This document shows, piece by piece, positions 33,791-41,100 of a DNA stretch of 46,475 nt. The DNA comes from Sandarakinorhabdus cyanobacteriorum. Its GTDB lineage: Bacteria; Pseudomonadota; Alphaproteobacteria; Sphingomonadales; Sphingomonadaceae. The stretch spans positions 1 through 46,475 of the forward strand of contig NZ_NOXT01000088.1 in assembly GCF_002251755.1 (NCBI RefSeq), given 5' to 3'. Every line of letters begins with the position of its first letter. The first letter of the stretch is position 1. The translations under genes were made by a program, and so were the position numbers. A model generated the notes under the pieces. It had not been told where the DNA came from. It ran no database searches and saw nothing but the letters and a program-made list of their open reading frames with translations.

Positions 33791-34543
33791 TCAGGACTGT
33801 TCGGGCTGAGGCATGGCCGCGACGAAGGCTTTCCAATCGAGCGGAAGCGTGTCGGGCAGGCCGTAGCGGTTCTTGGCGAGGAAGGCCGGACGCTCGGCGG
33901 TGTGCAGGACGCGCTCACCGGAGCCGAGTGCCCGAGCTACCTTCTTGTTAAAGCCAACATCCGCCTTCGTGATGGACATGCGGTAGTTGGCAAAAAGCAC
34001 GACATCGCAGTGCTCCTGCAGCAGGGCTGCGGCACGGGCCTGAAGCTTGATGACGTAGCGGTCGTAGGGCTCATGTTCAGGGCTATCGAAGCGCTTGATG
34101 TCGGTATGCGCGATCTGGACGACGGCCATGCCGCGGCGATCACGCAGGGTGTTCAGGCGATCGAGATATTCGCGCCAGACCGTAAGCGCCTCGGCATAAC
34201 CCTTGCCGAAACCGGGTGCTTCGATCGAGGCCCAGCCATTGCGGCGGCAGGTCTCGGCCCAGACCAGCGGTTCCAGCCAGTCCACGCTGTCGATTACGAC
34301 AGTGCTGTAGGCGTGCTCCTCGTTGAGCAGGGCGTCGAGCGCCTCAACAACATCGGCGTAGCTGGTGGCGAGCGGGAAGTGCGGAACCTTCAACATGCCA
34401 AGGCCGTCCTCGGTCATGATGACGACAGGGGCGTCGGCTCCAGCCGCGAAGGTCGTCTTCCCGACCCCATGCACGCCGTGCATGAGGATACGGGGCGGGC
34501 GCAGCGTGCTCGACGTCTGCAGGGAGGCAATCGAAATAGCCAT
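33791..34543 (-). CDS. Sak4-like phage nucleotide-binding ATPase
   Basis: 250 aa. RecA-like P-loop GVHGVGKTT (23-31), Walker B 'TVVIDSVDWLE' (Asp85), and 'MAVVQIAHTDIKRFDSP' sensor. Matches AAA_24/Sak4 single-strand annealing-associated ATPases. With DUF669 it would help recombine phage DNA. Start overlaps the stop of the 67-aa gene (TGATG). Confidence 0.85.
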   Translation of the reverse strand: MAISIASLQTSSTLRPPRILMHGVHGVGKTTFAAGADAPVVIMTEDGLGMLKVPHFPLATSYADVVEALDALLNEEHAYSTVVIDSVDWLEPLVWAETCRRNGWASIEAPGFGKGYAEALTVWREYLDRLNTLRDRRGMAVVQIAHTDIKRFDSPEHEPYDRYVIKLQARAAALLQEHCDVVLFANYRMSITKADVGFNKKVARALGSGERVLHTAERPAFLAKNRYGLPDTLPLDWKAFVAAMPQPEQS

Positions 34544-34746
34544 CAGTTCGCCTCCTCTTGAGCCATGACATCAGCCTCGGGCTCGCTGGAGTAGACGGCC
34601 AACAGCGGGGTGCCGTCGGCGTGGGTGCCGGCTTCTTCAATGTGATACCGGCGCTGGACCTCGAAGATTTCCGGCAACTCCCAGCGACGGTAGAGGCCGG
34701 GGATCCGCTTCAAAGGCTCAGTCGGGATGGCAGTGGTATGGCTCAT
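34543..34746 (-). CDS. Small hypothetical protein, 67 aa
   Basis: ATG at 34746 (MSHTTAIPTEPLKRIPGLYRRWELPEIFEVQRRYHI). The longer in-frame reading upstream overlaps the sigma-like gene and is not likely coding. Acidic C-terminus. No family recognised; translationally linked to the Sak4-like gene. Confidence 0.55.
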   Translation of the reverse strand: MSHTTAIPTEPLKRIPGLYRRWELPEIFEVQRRYHIEEAGTHADGTPLLAVYSSEPEADVMAQEEAN

Positions 34747-34831
34747 CAACTGGGACTTTCTGTTTGGGCAAAGACGCTCGGTGCGTCCGAAGTTGAAAGG
34801 CCAACGGCGCGCACCGAACGGGACAACGGGG

Positions 34832-35554
34832 TCAGGATTTTTGTTCTGCATGGTCACGCAGGCGCTTCAGGGCGCGCTGGAACCGCTTGCGTGCCGCCGG
34901 CTCTGACAGGCCCAGCTGCTGACCGGCCTCGGCCTGGGTGTACCCGTCGATGACCACGCGAAGGACAAGGTCTGCGTCCACGCCGATCAGACGGGTCAGT
35001 TCGGCAAGCAGCTTTCCGGGTTCCAGCTCCGGGTCCGAGACCTCGAAAACACCCCCGTGTAGATCGGTGTCGAACTCGTCCTGGACGGCTTGGCGGCCGG
35101 TTTCGCGTTTGTGCGCTCGCAGCACGTCGCGTTCGACGTTCTTGAGGATTGTGGCCGCGATCCAGTTCACGCGATCGAGATCAAGTTCGCGGATCGCGGC
35201 CGTCGCGCGAGCCAGGATTTCAGACGCGATTTCGTCGGTCTGTCCGAGGCAGCGAGCCCGTGACCGACGAAAGACGCCGTCAAGTCCGGGCCACAGCGCA
35301 AGTAGCATCAGCGTGAGAGCACAGTCCCCGGCACGGTCATTGGCCTTGGCGCCCTTTATCAGATCGCCGAGGAGCAGGTTCTTCTGATCGGGCGAGCTAT
35401 CGCCGCGATGCAGGTGGTCCAGCAATGCCGCCGGGTCCGCAAAACGGGTCAATCCGCGGTGGCGGTTGCACACCGTGGCGAAGCCGCGCTGGAAGTTGAG
35501 GGTGGAAGACGATTGAACGAGGTGTTGGTGAAATTCGTGCCACGAGGAGGGCAT
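34832..35554 (-). CDS. RNA polymerase sigma factor-like protein
   Basis: 240 aa. The C-terminal about 45 residues (VVIDGYTQAEAGQQLGLSEP followed by ARKRFQRALKRLRDH) form a sigma region-4 helix-turn-helix as in ECF-type factors. Residues about 105-155 ('EIASEILARATAAIRELDLDRVN', 'VERDVLRAHKRE') could form region 2, but it is divergent. The start ATG has only a weak binding site. A phage-encoded specificity factor for late or early transcription is suggested. Two 16-bp direct repeats lie upstream. Confidence 0.7.
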   Translation of the reverse strand: MPSSWHEFHQHLVQSSSTLNFQRGFATVCNRHRGLTRFADPAALLDHLHRGDSSPDQKNLLLGDLIKGAKANDRAGDCALTLMLLALWPGLDGVFRRSRARCLGQTDEIASEILARATAAIRELDLDRVNWIAATILKNVERDVLRAHKRETGRQAVQDEFDTDLHGGVFEVSDPELEPGKLLAELTRLIGVDADLVLRVVIDGYTQAEAGQQLGLSEPAARKRFQRALKRLRDHAEQKS

Positions 35555-35574
35555 TTGACGCCAGCCTGACGGCC

Positions 35575-35621
35575 GGGCGTCGAGCGCCTCCTACTGGCCA
35601 GATCAGGGCGTCAAGCGCCTC
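35575..35621. repeat. Two 16-bp direct repeats upstream of sigma-like gene
   Basis: GGGCGTCGAGCGCCTC (35575-35590) and GGGCGTCAAGCGCCTC (35606-35621) differ at one base and start 31 bases apart (about three helical turns). Each has an internal GGCG-N5-CGCC dyad. A related GACGCC/GGCGTC pair lies at 35557-35562 and 35576-35581. They sit 21-67 bases upstream of the sigma-like start. An operator is suggested. Confidence 0.5.
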
Positions 35622-35657
35622 TCGTTTCGGGGATGTTCGGGTAAGTCTGTCGCTAAG

Positions 35658-35969
35658 CTAGCAAGCGGACTTCTTGTTCAGGGTGCCGCAACCGTGGCAG
35701 TTCGCGGTAACCGGGAACCCCACCAGATACTCGCGGTGCTTCTGAACGCGGATGTGCAGCTGGTTTCCGTTAGCGACACCCAGGAGCTTACCGCACTCAG
35801 TACAGCGCCATTCAGGCTCGCCACCGGTCATGCCACCACTAGTGACAGGCGCATTATCGCCGCCATCGTTTGCGGCGGAAAGGCGCCGGATTTTCTTGAG
35901 CCGGTAAGCACTCGTGTGCGGCTTTCCGGGGACCTGAACCAGGGAAGGATTAGAGGGGTCAACATTCAT
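35658..35969 (-). CDS. Com-like zinc-finger protein
   Basis: 103 aa from the ATG at 35969, which has GGAG nine bases upstream (an earlier ATG at 35984 does not). Zinc ligands CTEC (56-59) and CHGC (91-94) frame the sequence KLLGVANGNQLHIRVQKHRE and FPVTANCHGCGTLN, the layout of Mu Com-type regulators, with an inserted segment between the Cys pairs. Com activates translation of mom mRNA; here the target is unknown. The first 45 residues are disordered. Confidence 0.65.
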   Translation of the reverse strand: MNVDPSNPSLVQVPGKPHTSAYRLKKIRRLSAANDGGDNAPVTSGGMTGGEPEWRCTECGKLLGVANGNQLHIRVQKHREYLVGFPVTANCHGCGTLNKKSAC

Positions 35970-36075
35970 AGTCGGGGACTCCATTTGGGGGTTTTAAAGG
36001 GACGAGATCGGTGGTTCGGAAAAGCGCGTGCTTTCCCGTTGAGGCAGTTTTGAAAATGCGAGATTTCAGCGTGTG

Positions 36076-36594
36076 TTAGGCGGCTTCGCCGGCCTCGGCT
36101 TCCGCTCCGCGCCGTTTGAAGCCAAGACTGGCAGCCTTCTGACGGCTCTGGCGTGCTTGGTTGCGGGCTTCGCGGAAGTCCGGTTCAAGTTCGGTGAGTT
36201 TGTCGACCAAGCCCTGCAAATCGTACATGTTCGACATACGGCCCTTGTGGTCTGCATAGCGCGGAATGCGCTTGATCAGGCCTTCGTCCTCAAGATCTGT
36301 CAGGTAACGCTGGATCTGGCGTTCGCCGATGCCGAGCCGCTGAGACAACTCCTTCTTGCTCGGATAGGGTTTGCGTCCAGCATCCCACCAGTGATCCACG
36401 ATCTGGATCAGTACCGCCAATTGTGTCGGGTTCAGGTGCAGACGGCGCTGCGCTCTCAGCAACAGGGACGGCAGCATGCAAAACCCACTGTCCATGACCT
36501 TCGCGCCCCATTTCTGGCTAGCGGGGGACTTCCGGGACTTCTTCTCCGGTGCTACCTTGTCGGTCGTTGTTTCGTCTTGATTCGTGTCAGTCAT
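36076..36594 (-). CDS. Winged helix-turn-helix early protein
   Basis: 172 aa from the ATG at 36594, with GGAG seven bases upstream. Residues about 55-115 form a winged helix (HLNPTQLAVLIQIVDHWW, then 'PSKKELSQRLGIGERQIQRYLTDLEDEGLIKR'), similar to HTH_36 proteins and to replication initiators of phages and plasmids. First gene of the leftward early operon, so it could be a replication initiator or regulator. The C-terminus is basic (KRRGAEAEAGEAA ends acidic). Confidence 0.7.
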   Translation of the reverse strand: MTDTNQDETTTDKVAPEKKSRKSPASQKWGAKVMDSGFCMLPSLLLRAQRRLHLNPTQLAVLIQIVDHWWDAGRKPYPSKKELSQRLGIGERQIQRYLTDLEDEGLIKRIPRYADHKGRMSNMYDLQGLVDKLTELEPDFREARNQARQSRQKAASLGFKRRGAEAEAGEAA

Positions 36595-36960
36595 TCGCAA
36601 TCTCCATGCCCGGTAAATGGGCCCGTTGAGTCGAATGCACAAGGATTGACCCGGGGACATATTTAACCCCAGGGCTACGGTCATTACCGCCTCTACCGGA
36701 GAGGCGAGAGTGTCTCCTGAATCAGGACGTATGTAACCATGACGAACGTTAAGTCGTATAAGGAGCATAAGGTGCCCCAGTCAAAAATGACCTAGGGTCG
36801 CGCCTGAACTTTTTCTCCCACAGCGGTTCTCTCGGTTTCCATCAGTGTCCCGTTGCCCTCGGGCATTTGGCTTTTCCGTCTCAGCACCATCGTTCGGCAC
36901 AGCTGGACGAGAGACGGAGACCCACACGTGAAACGCCCCAATCCGCTGCCACCCTGCGAA
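36595..36960. promoter_or_regulatory. Divergent control region between early operon and recombinase cassette
   Basis: No gene I can support over 366 bases. A perfect hairpin CGCCTCT-ACCGG-AGAGGCG lies at 36688-36706. A minus-strand promoter TTGTGC with ATTTAC 18 bases on is possible but weak. This is where a lysogeny switch would be expected; no repressor gene is visible. Confidence 0.45.
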
Positions 36961-37134
36961 ATGACTCCGGCCCAGCGTCGGAGCGAGCTGTGCGCTATCC
37001 TCGGGCTTGGCCTCGCCCGCCTGCACCTTCGGAATGTCGGCCAACTATCTGAAGAAGATGGAGACTTTCCGCTACACTTCGCGCTTGAACAGAGCGGTAG
37101 TGCACCTCCAACTCAATGGAGCAACGCACAATGA
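36961..37134 (+). CDS. Small conserved protein of recombinase cassette
   Basis: 57 aa (MTPAQRRSELCAILGLGLARLHLRN then a short tail ending in SAPPTQWSNAQ). I have seen this small protein ahead of DUF2924 and large serine recombinase genes in alphaproteobacterial prophages and islands. Its stop overlaps the ATG of the DUF2924 gene (ATGA). No function is known. Confidence 0.7.
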   Translation: MTPAQRRSELCAILGLGLARLHLRNVGQLSEEDGDFPLHFALEQSGSAPPTQWSNAQ

Positions 37135-37580
37135 AACCCGATCCCGTCCTTGCCCGCCTGGCCGCCATGAAGGCGGCTCCGGTCGCCGAGCTGAAGAAGC
37201 AGTGGCGCGAGCTGTTCAGCGAGGAACCGCCGGCCTTCAACCGGCGATACCTCGAAAGCCGACTGGCCTACCGCATCCAGGAGCTGGCCTACGGCGGTCT
37301 CAAGCAGGAAACAGTCAGGCGCCTGCAACAGATGGGCGAACAGCTCGACGGCGGCAACATTACCACCCGCCGCGTTCGGGCTGACCTGAAGCCGATCGTC
37401 GGGACCCGCCTGATCCGGGAGTGGCAGGGGGTCGAGCACACCGTGACCGTCACCCAGGACGGTTTCGAATGGCAGGGACGCCCCTACCAGTCACTGTCAG
37501 CAATCGCCCGCGCCATAACCGGGTCGCGCTGGAATGGCTGGATATTCTTCGGCCTTAAGGATCATCGGAGGGCAGCATGA
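37131..37580 (+). CDS. DUF2924 protein
   Basis: 149 aa from the ATG at 37131; an ATG at 37116 would add five residues. DUF2924 pattern: 'VAELKKQWRELFSEEPPAFNRRYLESRLAYRIQELAYGGL', then 'LIREWQGVEHTVTVTQDGFEWQGRPYQSLSAIARAITGSRWNG' (quoted in parts). The last part resembles RAMA-type domains. DUF2924 genes sit immediately before large serine recombinases, overlapping the next start by four bases. A role in recombination is inferred. Confidence 0.85.
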   Translation: MKPDPVLARLAAMKAAPVAELKKQWRELFSEEPPAFNRRYLESRLAYRIQELAYGGLKQETVRRLQQMGEQLDGGNITTRRVRADLKPIVGTRLIREWQGVEHTVTVTQDGFEWQGRPYQSLSAIARAITGSRWNGWIFFGLKDHRRAA

Positions 37581-38887
37581 ACAAACCGGTCGTCCGCAAG
37601 CTGCGCTGCGCGGTCTACACGCGCAAATCATCGGAAGAAGGGCTGGAGCAGGAGTTCAACTCGCTGCATGCCCAGCGCGAGGCCTGTGAGGCCTACATCA
37701 CCAGCCAGCGTGCCGAAGGGTGGGTGCTGGTCCGCGACCAGTATGACGACGGCGGTATTTCCGGCGGCACCCTTGATCGTCCGGGATTGAAGCGCTTGCT
37801 TTCCGATATCGAGGACGGGCTGATCGACGTGGTGGTGGTCTACAAGATCGACCGCCTCTCGCGATCCCTGATGGACTTTGCCAAGCTGGTCGAGGTGTTC
37901 GACCGGAACGACGTGACATTCGTCTCGGTGACGCAGGCGTTCAATACGACGACCAGCATGGGCCGGCTGACCCTCAACGTCCTGCTGTCCTTTGCCCAGT
38001 TCGAGCGCGAAGTGACCGCCGAACGCATCCGCGACAAGTTCGCCGCCAGTCGCGCCAAGGGCATCTGGATGGGCGGTGTCCCCCCACTGGGCTATGATGT
38101 TCAGGCACGAAAGCTGGTGGTGAATGAACCGGCGGCCGCCAATGTCCGCTACATTTTCCAGCGGTTCCGCGATGTCGGCTCGGCCACACTTCTGCTGCGG
38201 GAATTGAGGGAGCGAGGCATCACGACCCGGCAAGGGAAGACGATTACCAAGGGCTACCTGTATCGCCTGCTCGCCAACAAGGCTTACATCGGGGAGGCCG
38301 TCCACAAGGGCAACAGCTATCCCGGTGAGCATGAGGCGATCATTGATCAGGAACTCTGGGATGCGGTGCGCGCCATCACGAAGGAAAGCCCTCGGACCCG
38401 GGCAAACCGTGCGCGCGCCAATACGCCTGCCTTGCTGAAGGGACTGCTCTGGGGTTCGGATGGCGGGGCGTTTTCACCGACCCACTCCTGCAAGAACGGC
38501 AAGCTCTACCGCTACTATGTCAGCCAGACGCTGCTCCGCCATGGAGCAGGTTCCACCACGGTGGGGCGCGTGCCTGCCGCCGAAATCGAGGGCGCGGTCG
38601 TCAACCAGCTGCGGGCCGTGTTCCGGCAACCGGAAATCATCATCGGCGCATGGAAGGAGGCCGTCAAACACGCGCCCGCAATGACCGAAGCTCAAGCGCG
38701 GGAGGCCCTGATCAATCTGGACCCGATGTGGGATGACCTGTTCCCGGCCGAGCAGGCCCGGATCGTGCAGCTACTGATCGACCGGGTCATCGTTGGCAGC
38801 GCCGGTCTCGAGCTGAAGCTGCGGGTGGACGGGCTCGATGCGCTGGCCCGCGAACTGCAGGTGCCGGAACTGGAGGAGGCAGCGTGA
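37577..38887 (+). CDS. Large serine recombinase (probable phage integrase)
   Basis: 436 aa. N-terminal resolvase domain with the catalytic Ser18 in VYTRKSSEEGLEQEF, then YKIDRLSRSL and 'NVLLSFAQFEREVTAERI'. A recombinase domain with 'PPLGYDVQARKLVVNEP' and 'LYRLLANKAYIGEAVHKG' follows. The zinc-ribbon region (LLWGSDGGAFSPTHSCKNGKLYRYY) lacks most of the usual cysteines, as in a subset of this family. It likely integrates and excises the prophage; a directionality factor is not certain. Confidence 0.9.
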   Translation: MNKPVVRKLRCAVYTRKSSEEGLEQEFNSLHAQREACEAYITSQRAEGWVLVRDQYDDGGISGGTLDRPGLKRLLSDIEDGLIDVVVVYKIDRLSRSLMDFAKLVEVFDRNDVTFVSVTQAFNTTTSMGRLTLNVLLSFAQFEREVTAERIRDKFAASRAKGIWMGGVPPLGYDVQARKLVVNEPAAANVRYIFQRFRDVGSATLLLRELRERGITTRQGKTITKGYLYRLLANKAYIGEAVHKGNSYPGEHEAIIDQELWDAVRAITKESPRTRANRARANTPALLKGLLWGSDGGAFSPTHSCKNGKLYRYYVSQTLLRHGAGSTTVGRVPAAEIEGAVVNQLRAVFRQPEIIIGAWKEAVKHAPAMTEAQAREALINLDPMWDDLFPAEQARIVQLLIDRVIVGSAGLELKLRVDGLDALARELQVPELEEAA

Positions 38888-39279
38888 ACAAGGTCGTGAC
38901 AATTCCCGAGACACTGTCGATCCACATTCCGTTCCAGATCACCAAGCGCGGGGGCCGCAAGGAGATGGTTCTGCCAGCCGGTGCCCAGCTTCAGCGCCCC
39001 CGCACCGACAACACGGTGGTCAAGGCGCTGGCGCGAGCTTTTCGCTGGAAACGCCTGCTGGAAACCGGGGCCTACACCTCGGTGTCCGACCTTGCGGAGA
39101 AGGAAAAGATCGGCCTGAGCTATCTGACCCGGGTCCTGCGCATGACGCTGCTGGCCCCTGACATCGTCGATGCCATTCTCAACGGCCGGCAGGGCGACGG
39201 GATCGATCTTGCCATACTGGCCGCGCCGTTCCCCAACGAATGGGACGCGCAGCGGCGACATTTTGGCATCGACGCCTGA
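38884..39279 (+). CDS. HTH-like protein downstream of recombinase
   Basis: 131 aa. Conserved pattern 'IPFQITKRGGRKEMVLPAGA', 'VVKALARAFRWKRLLETGAYTSVSDLAEKEKIGLSYLTRVLRMTLLAPDIVDAILNGRQ' (in parts), which contains a helix-turn-helix near residues 64-90 of the kind found in ParB-like or resolvase-associated proteins. It overlaps the recombinase stop (ATGA). It may be the recombination directionality factor, but this is inference. Confidence 0.7.
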   Translation: MNKVVTIPETLSIHIPFQITKRGGRKEMVLPAGAQLQRPRTDNTVVKALARAFRWKRLLETGAYTSVSDLAEKEKIGLSYLTRVLRMTLLAPDIVDAILNGRQGDGIDLAILAAPFPNEWDAQRRHFGIDA

Positions 39280-39334
39280 TGGGGTGCATCGCGGTCGAAA
39301 GCACGCATCCTTTTTGCTGACGGCGGCGACCCTG

Positions 39335-39350
39335 GCTTGCTATCGCAAGC
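39335..39350 (+). promoter_or_regulatory. Hairpin just before the pRiA4b ORF-3 start
   Basis: Perfect 6-bp arms GCTTGC and GCAAGC with loop TATC end three bases before the ATG at 39354, in place of a normal ribosome binding site. It could regulate translation or be a terminator-like structure of the recombinase cassette (no T-run). Confidence 0.4.
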
Positions 39351-39353
39351 AGC

Positions 39354-39977
39354 ATGACCAACGTCCGCGCCGTCGATAGCTTCACCGAGATCGCCACCTT
39401 GCGCATCACGCTCAAGGATTCTGACCCGCCGATCTGGCGCGAGGTTGAAGTGCCGACCTCGATCACCCTCAAGGTCCTGCATGATATCGTCCAGGTCACC
39501 ATGGGATGGCTGGACTATCACCTCTGGCAGTTCGTCATCGGCGGTCAGACCTATGGCCTGCCCACGGACGAAGACTGGGGCACAGCGCCGCGCAAGCCCG
39601 CCTCCCGAACCCGTCTGCGTGACGTCATTGGCCCGGGCACCACGCCGATCGATTACACCTACGACTTCGGCGACAACTGGGAACACGAGCTCGTTATCAG
39701 CGATGTGCGTCGCGGTGATCCCGGCAAAGCCTACCCCCGCTACATTGGCGGTGAGCGAGATTGCCCGCCCGAAGATTGCGGAGGCATTCCCGGCTTTTAC
39801 GAGATGCTGGAAGCCAGGGCGGATCCAACCCATCCGGACCATGCCGAGATTAGCGAGTGGCTGGACGAATACGACCCTGACGAGCTGGATGTTTTTCCGA
39901 TCGAGGTGGCGCTCGGCCGGATTGCCGCACGCCGCAATGCGGCGGCCAAGCGTATTCTGAAGCCGGCAAACGACTGA
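39354..39977 (+). CDS. Plasmid pRiA4b ORF-3 family protein
   Basis: 207 aa. The family signature is clear: 'LRITLKDSDPPIWREVEVPTSITL', 'LHDIVQVTMGWLDYHLWQF', 'YTYDFGDNWEHELVI', and 'CPPEDCGGIPGFYEMLE' (in parts). Function of the family is unknown. It lies downstream of the recombinase cassette and before the truncated umuD. Whether it belongs to the prophage or the host is unclear. Confidence 0.85.
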   Translation: MTNVRAVDSFTEIATLRITLKDSDPPIWREVEVPTSITLKVLHDIVQVTMGWLDYHLWQFVIGGQTYGLPTDEDWGTAPRKPASRTRLRDVIGPGTTPIDYTYDFGDNWEHELVISDVRRGDPGKAYPRYIGGERDCPPEDCGGIPGFYEMLEARADPTHPDHAEISEWLDEYDPDELDVFPIEVALGRIAARRNAAAKRILKPAND

Positions 39978-40062
39978 AAGGCCTGGGGCGCGGACAGCGC
40001 CACCCCTGCGGCGGGTTTACCGCACGGGCTGATCGCATCCGTTGACGAATCACAGCAACAGT

Positions 40063-40077
40063 GTTCTTTTTATGTTC
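40063..40077 (+). promoter_or_regulatory. LexA/SOS box GTTC-N7-GTTC
   Basis: GTTCTTTTTATGTTC fits the alphaproteobacterial SOS box exactly and lies 22 bases upstream of the umuD fragment start, as expected for an SOS-induced umuDC operon. Confidence 0.85.
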
Positions 40078-40099
40078 CATTCATCCTGGAACCTGAAAA

Positions 40100-40288
40100 G
40101 TGCTGCGCTTCGTCGAATATCCCACCCCGCTCGAACTGCCTTTGTTTGGCTCGCCTGTAGAGGCTGGCTTCCCAAGCCCGGCCGATGACCACATCGAGGG
40201 CAAGCTCGACCTGAACGAGCATCTGGTGCGGCGGCCGGCCGCAACCTTCTTTGTGCGTGCGGCCGGGGAGTCCATGCGCGGCGCCTGA
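40100..40288 (+). pseudogene. umuD: Truncated umuD (LexA/UmuD peptidase S24)
   Basis: 62 codons from a GTG. The sequence 'ELPLFGSPVEAGFPSPADDH', 'DLNEHLVRRPAATFFVRAAGESMRGA' is a clear UmuD N-terminal region, ending with a stop right after the Ser of the catalytic ESM motif. The region with the catalytic Lys and the C-terminal domain is missing. The SOS box upstream remains intact. The following 200 bases hold no rest of umuD or umuC, so the gene has been cut by deletion or insertion. The direction excludes simple phage insertion from the left as the cause. Confidence 0.85.
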
Positions 40289-40436
40289 TCCGGCATCCGC
40301 CACTCGCCGGAATGGATGGAAACCGCACTAGATCGTAACTACTCACTATGGCCATCCTGTCGATGCTGATGTGTGATGGGCCGTCACCCGCGGCAAATCG
40401 ATTGCTTCCTGGTAATGCAATCGGCTCATCTACGCC

Positions 40437-40465
40437 TTGACGTGGCGCTTACCCGATCCTAAAAA
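40437..40465 (+). promoter_or_regulatory. Promoter of the efflux operon
   Basis: TTGACG (40437-40442), 17 bases, TAAAAA (40460-40465). The TetR operator palindrome starts directly after, so it covers the expected start of transcription. Sequence-level prediction only. Confidence 0.55.
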
Positions 40466-40483
40466 ATAGTGATTGATTACTAT
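40466..40483 (+). promoter_or_regulatory. Palindromic TetR-type operator
   Basis: ATAGTGATTGATTACTAT: arms ATAGT and ACTAT with further symmetry inside (ATAGTxAT on both strands). It sits 14 bases before the TetR start and overlaps the start site, so autoregulation and control of the efflux genes are predicted. Confidence 0.6.
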
Positions 40484-40497
40484 CTAAGGCGCGACTC

Positions 40498-41100
40498 ATG
40501 CAGACCAGATATATGCCAGCTGACGAGCGACGGGCCGTCACTGTCGAGGCCGTGGTGGCGCTGGCGGCGCAGCAAAACCCCGGCGACATCACGACCGCCG
40601 CGATCGCTGCACACATGGGGGTCACGCAAGGGGCGCTGTTCCGGCATTTCCCGACCAAGGAAGCCATCCTTGAGGCGGTCATGGATTGGGTGGCGGATCG
40701 GTTGCTGGCGCGGATCGACAAGGCATCTCACGGCGCGCCAACGCCGCTAGATGCGCTTGAAGCAATGTTCATGGCCCATGTCGGCTTTTTCGTGGAACAT
40801 CCCGGCGTCCCTCGGATGCTGTTCGGGGAATTGCAGCGGGCCGAAATGACAGCGCCCAAGCGCGTGGCGCACAAGATGTTGCGACGTTACCGCGAGCGGC
40901 TCGTCACTGTGATCGAGGACGGCAAGTCAAGCGGGCAGCTGGAGCAGGGTAACGACACGGCCGCGCTCGGCACGCTGTTCATCGGAATGATCCAGGGGCT
41001 GGTGATGCAATCGCTGCTGGCCGGTGACGTGCAACTTATCCGTCGGGAAGCGCCGGGCGTATTCGCGCTGTTCCGCCGCGCAGTCGCGGTGCGCCCATGA
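40498..41100 (+). CDS. TetR/AcrR family regulator
   Basis: 200 aa. The N-terminal HTH (ITTAAIAAHMGVTQGALFRH, then FPTKEAILEAV) at residues about 30-60 is typical. The C-terminal domain should bind a small-molecule ligand. It starts an operon with the efflux genes (next start overlaps its stop, ATGA) and has an operator palindrome just upstream, so it probably represses its own operon until a substrate binds. Confidence 0.88.
   Translation: MQTRYMPADERRAVTVEAVVALAAQQNPGDITTAAIAAHMGVTQGALFRHFPTKEAILEAVMDWVADRLLARIDKASHGAPTPLDALEAMFMAHVGFFVEHPGVPRMLFGELQRAEMTAPKRVAHKMLRRYRERLVTVIEDGKSSGQLEQGNDTAALGTLFIGMIQGLVMQSLLAGDVQLIRREAPGVFALFRRAVAVRP

Noticed and set aside
36781..37044. 87-codon minus-strand frame in the control region
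   Set aside because: No ribosome binding site or family pattern, and it overlaps the conserved 57-aa protein on the other strand.
37577..38887. umuD cut caused by phage insertion
   Set aside because: The missing umuD half would lie to the right of the fragment, away from the recombinase and phage genes.
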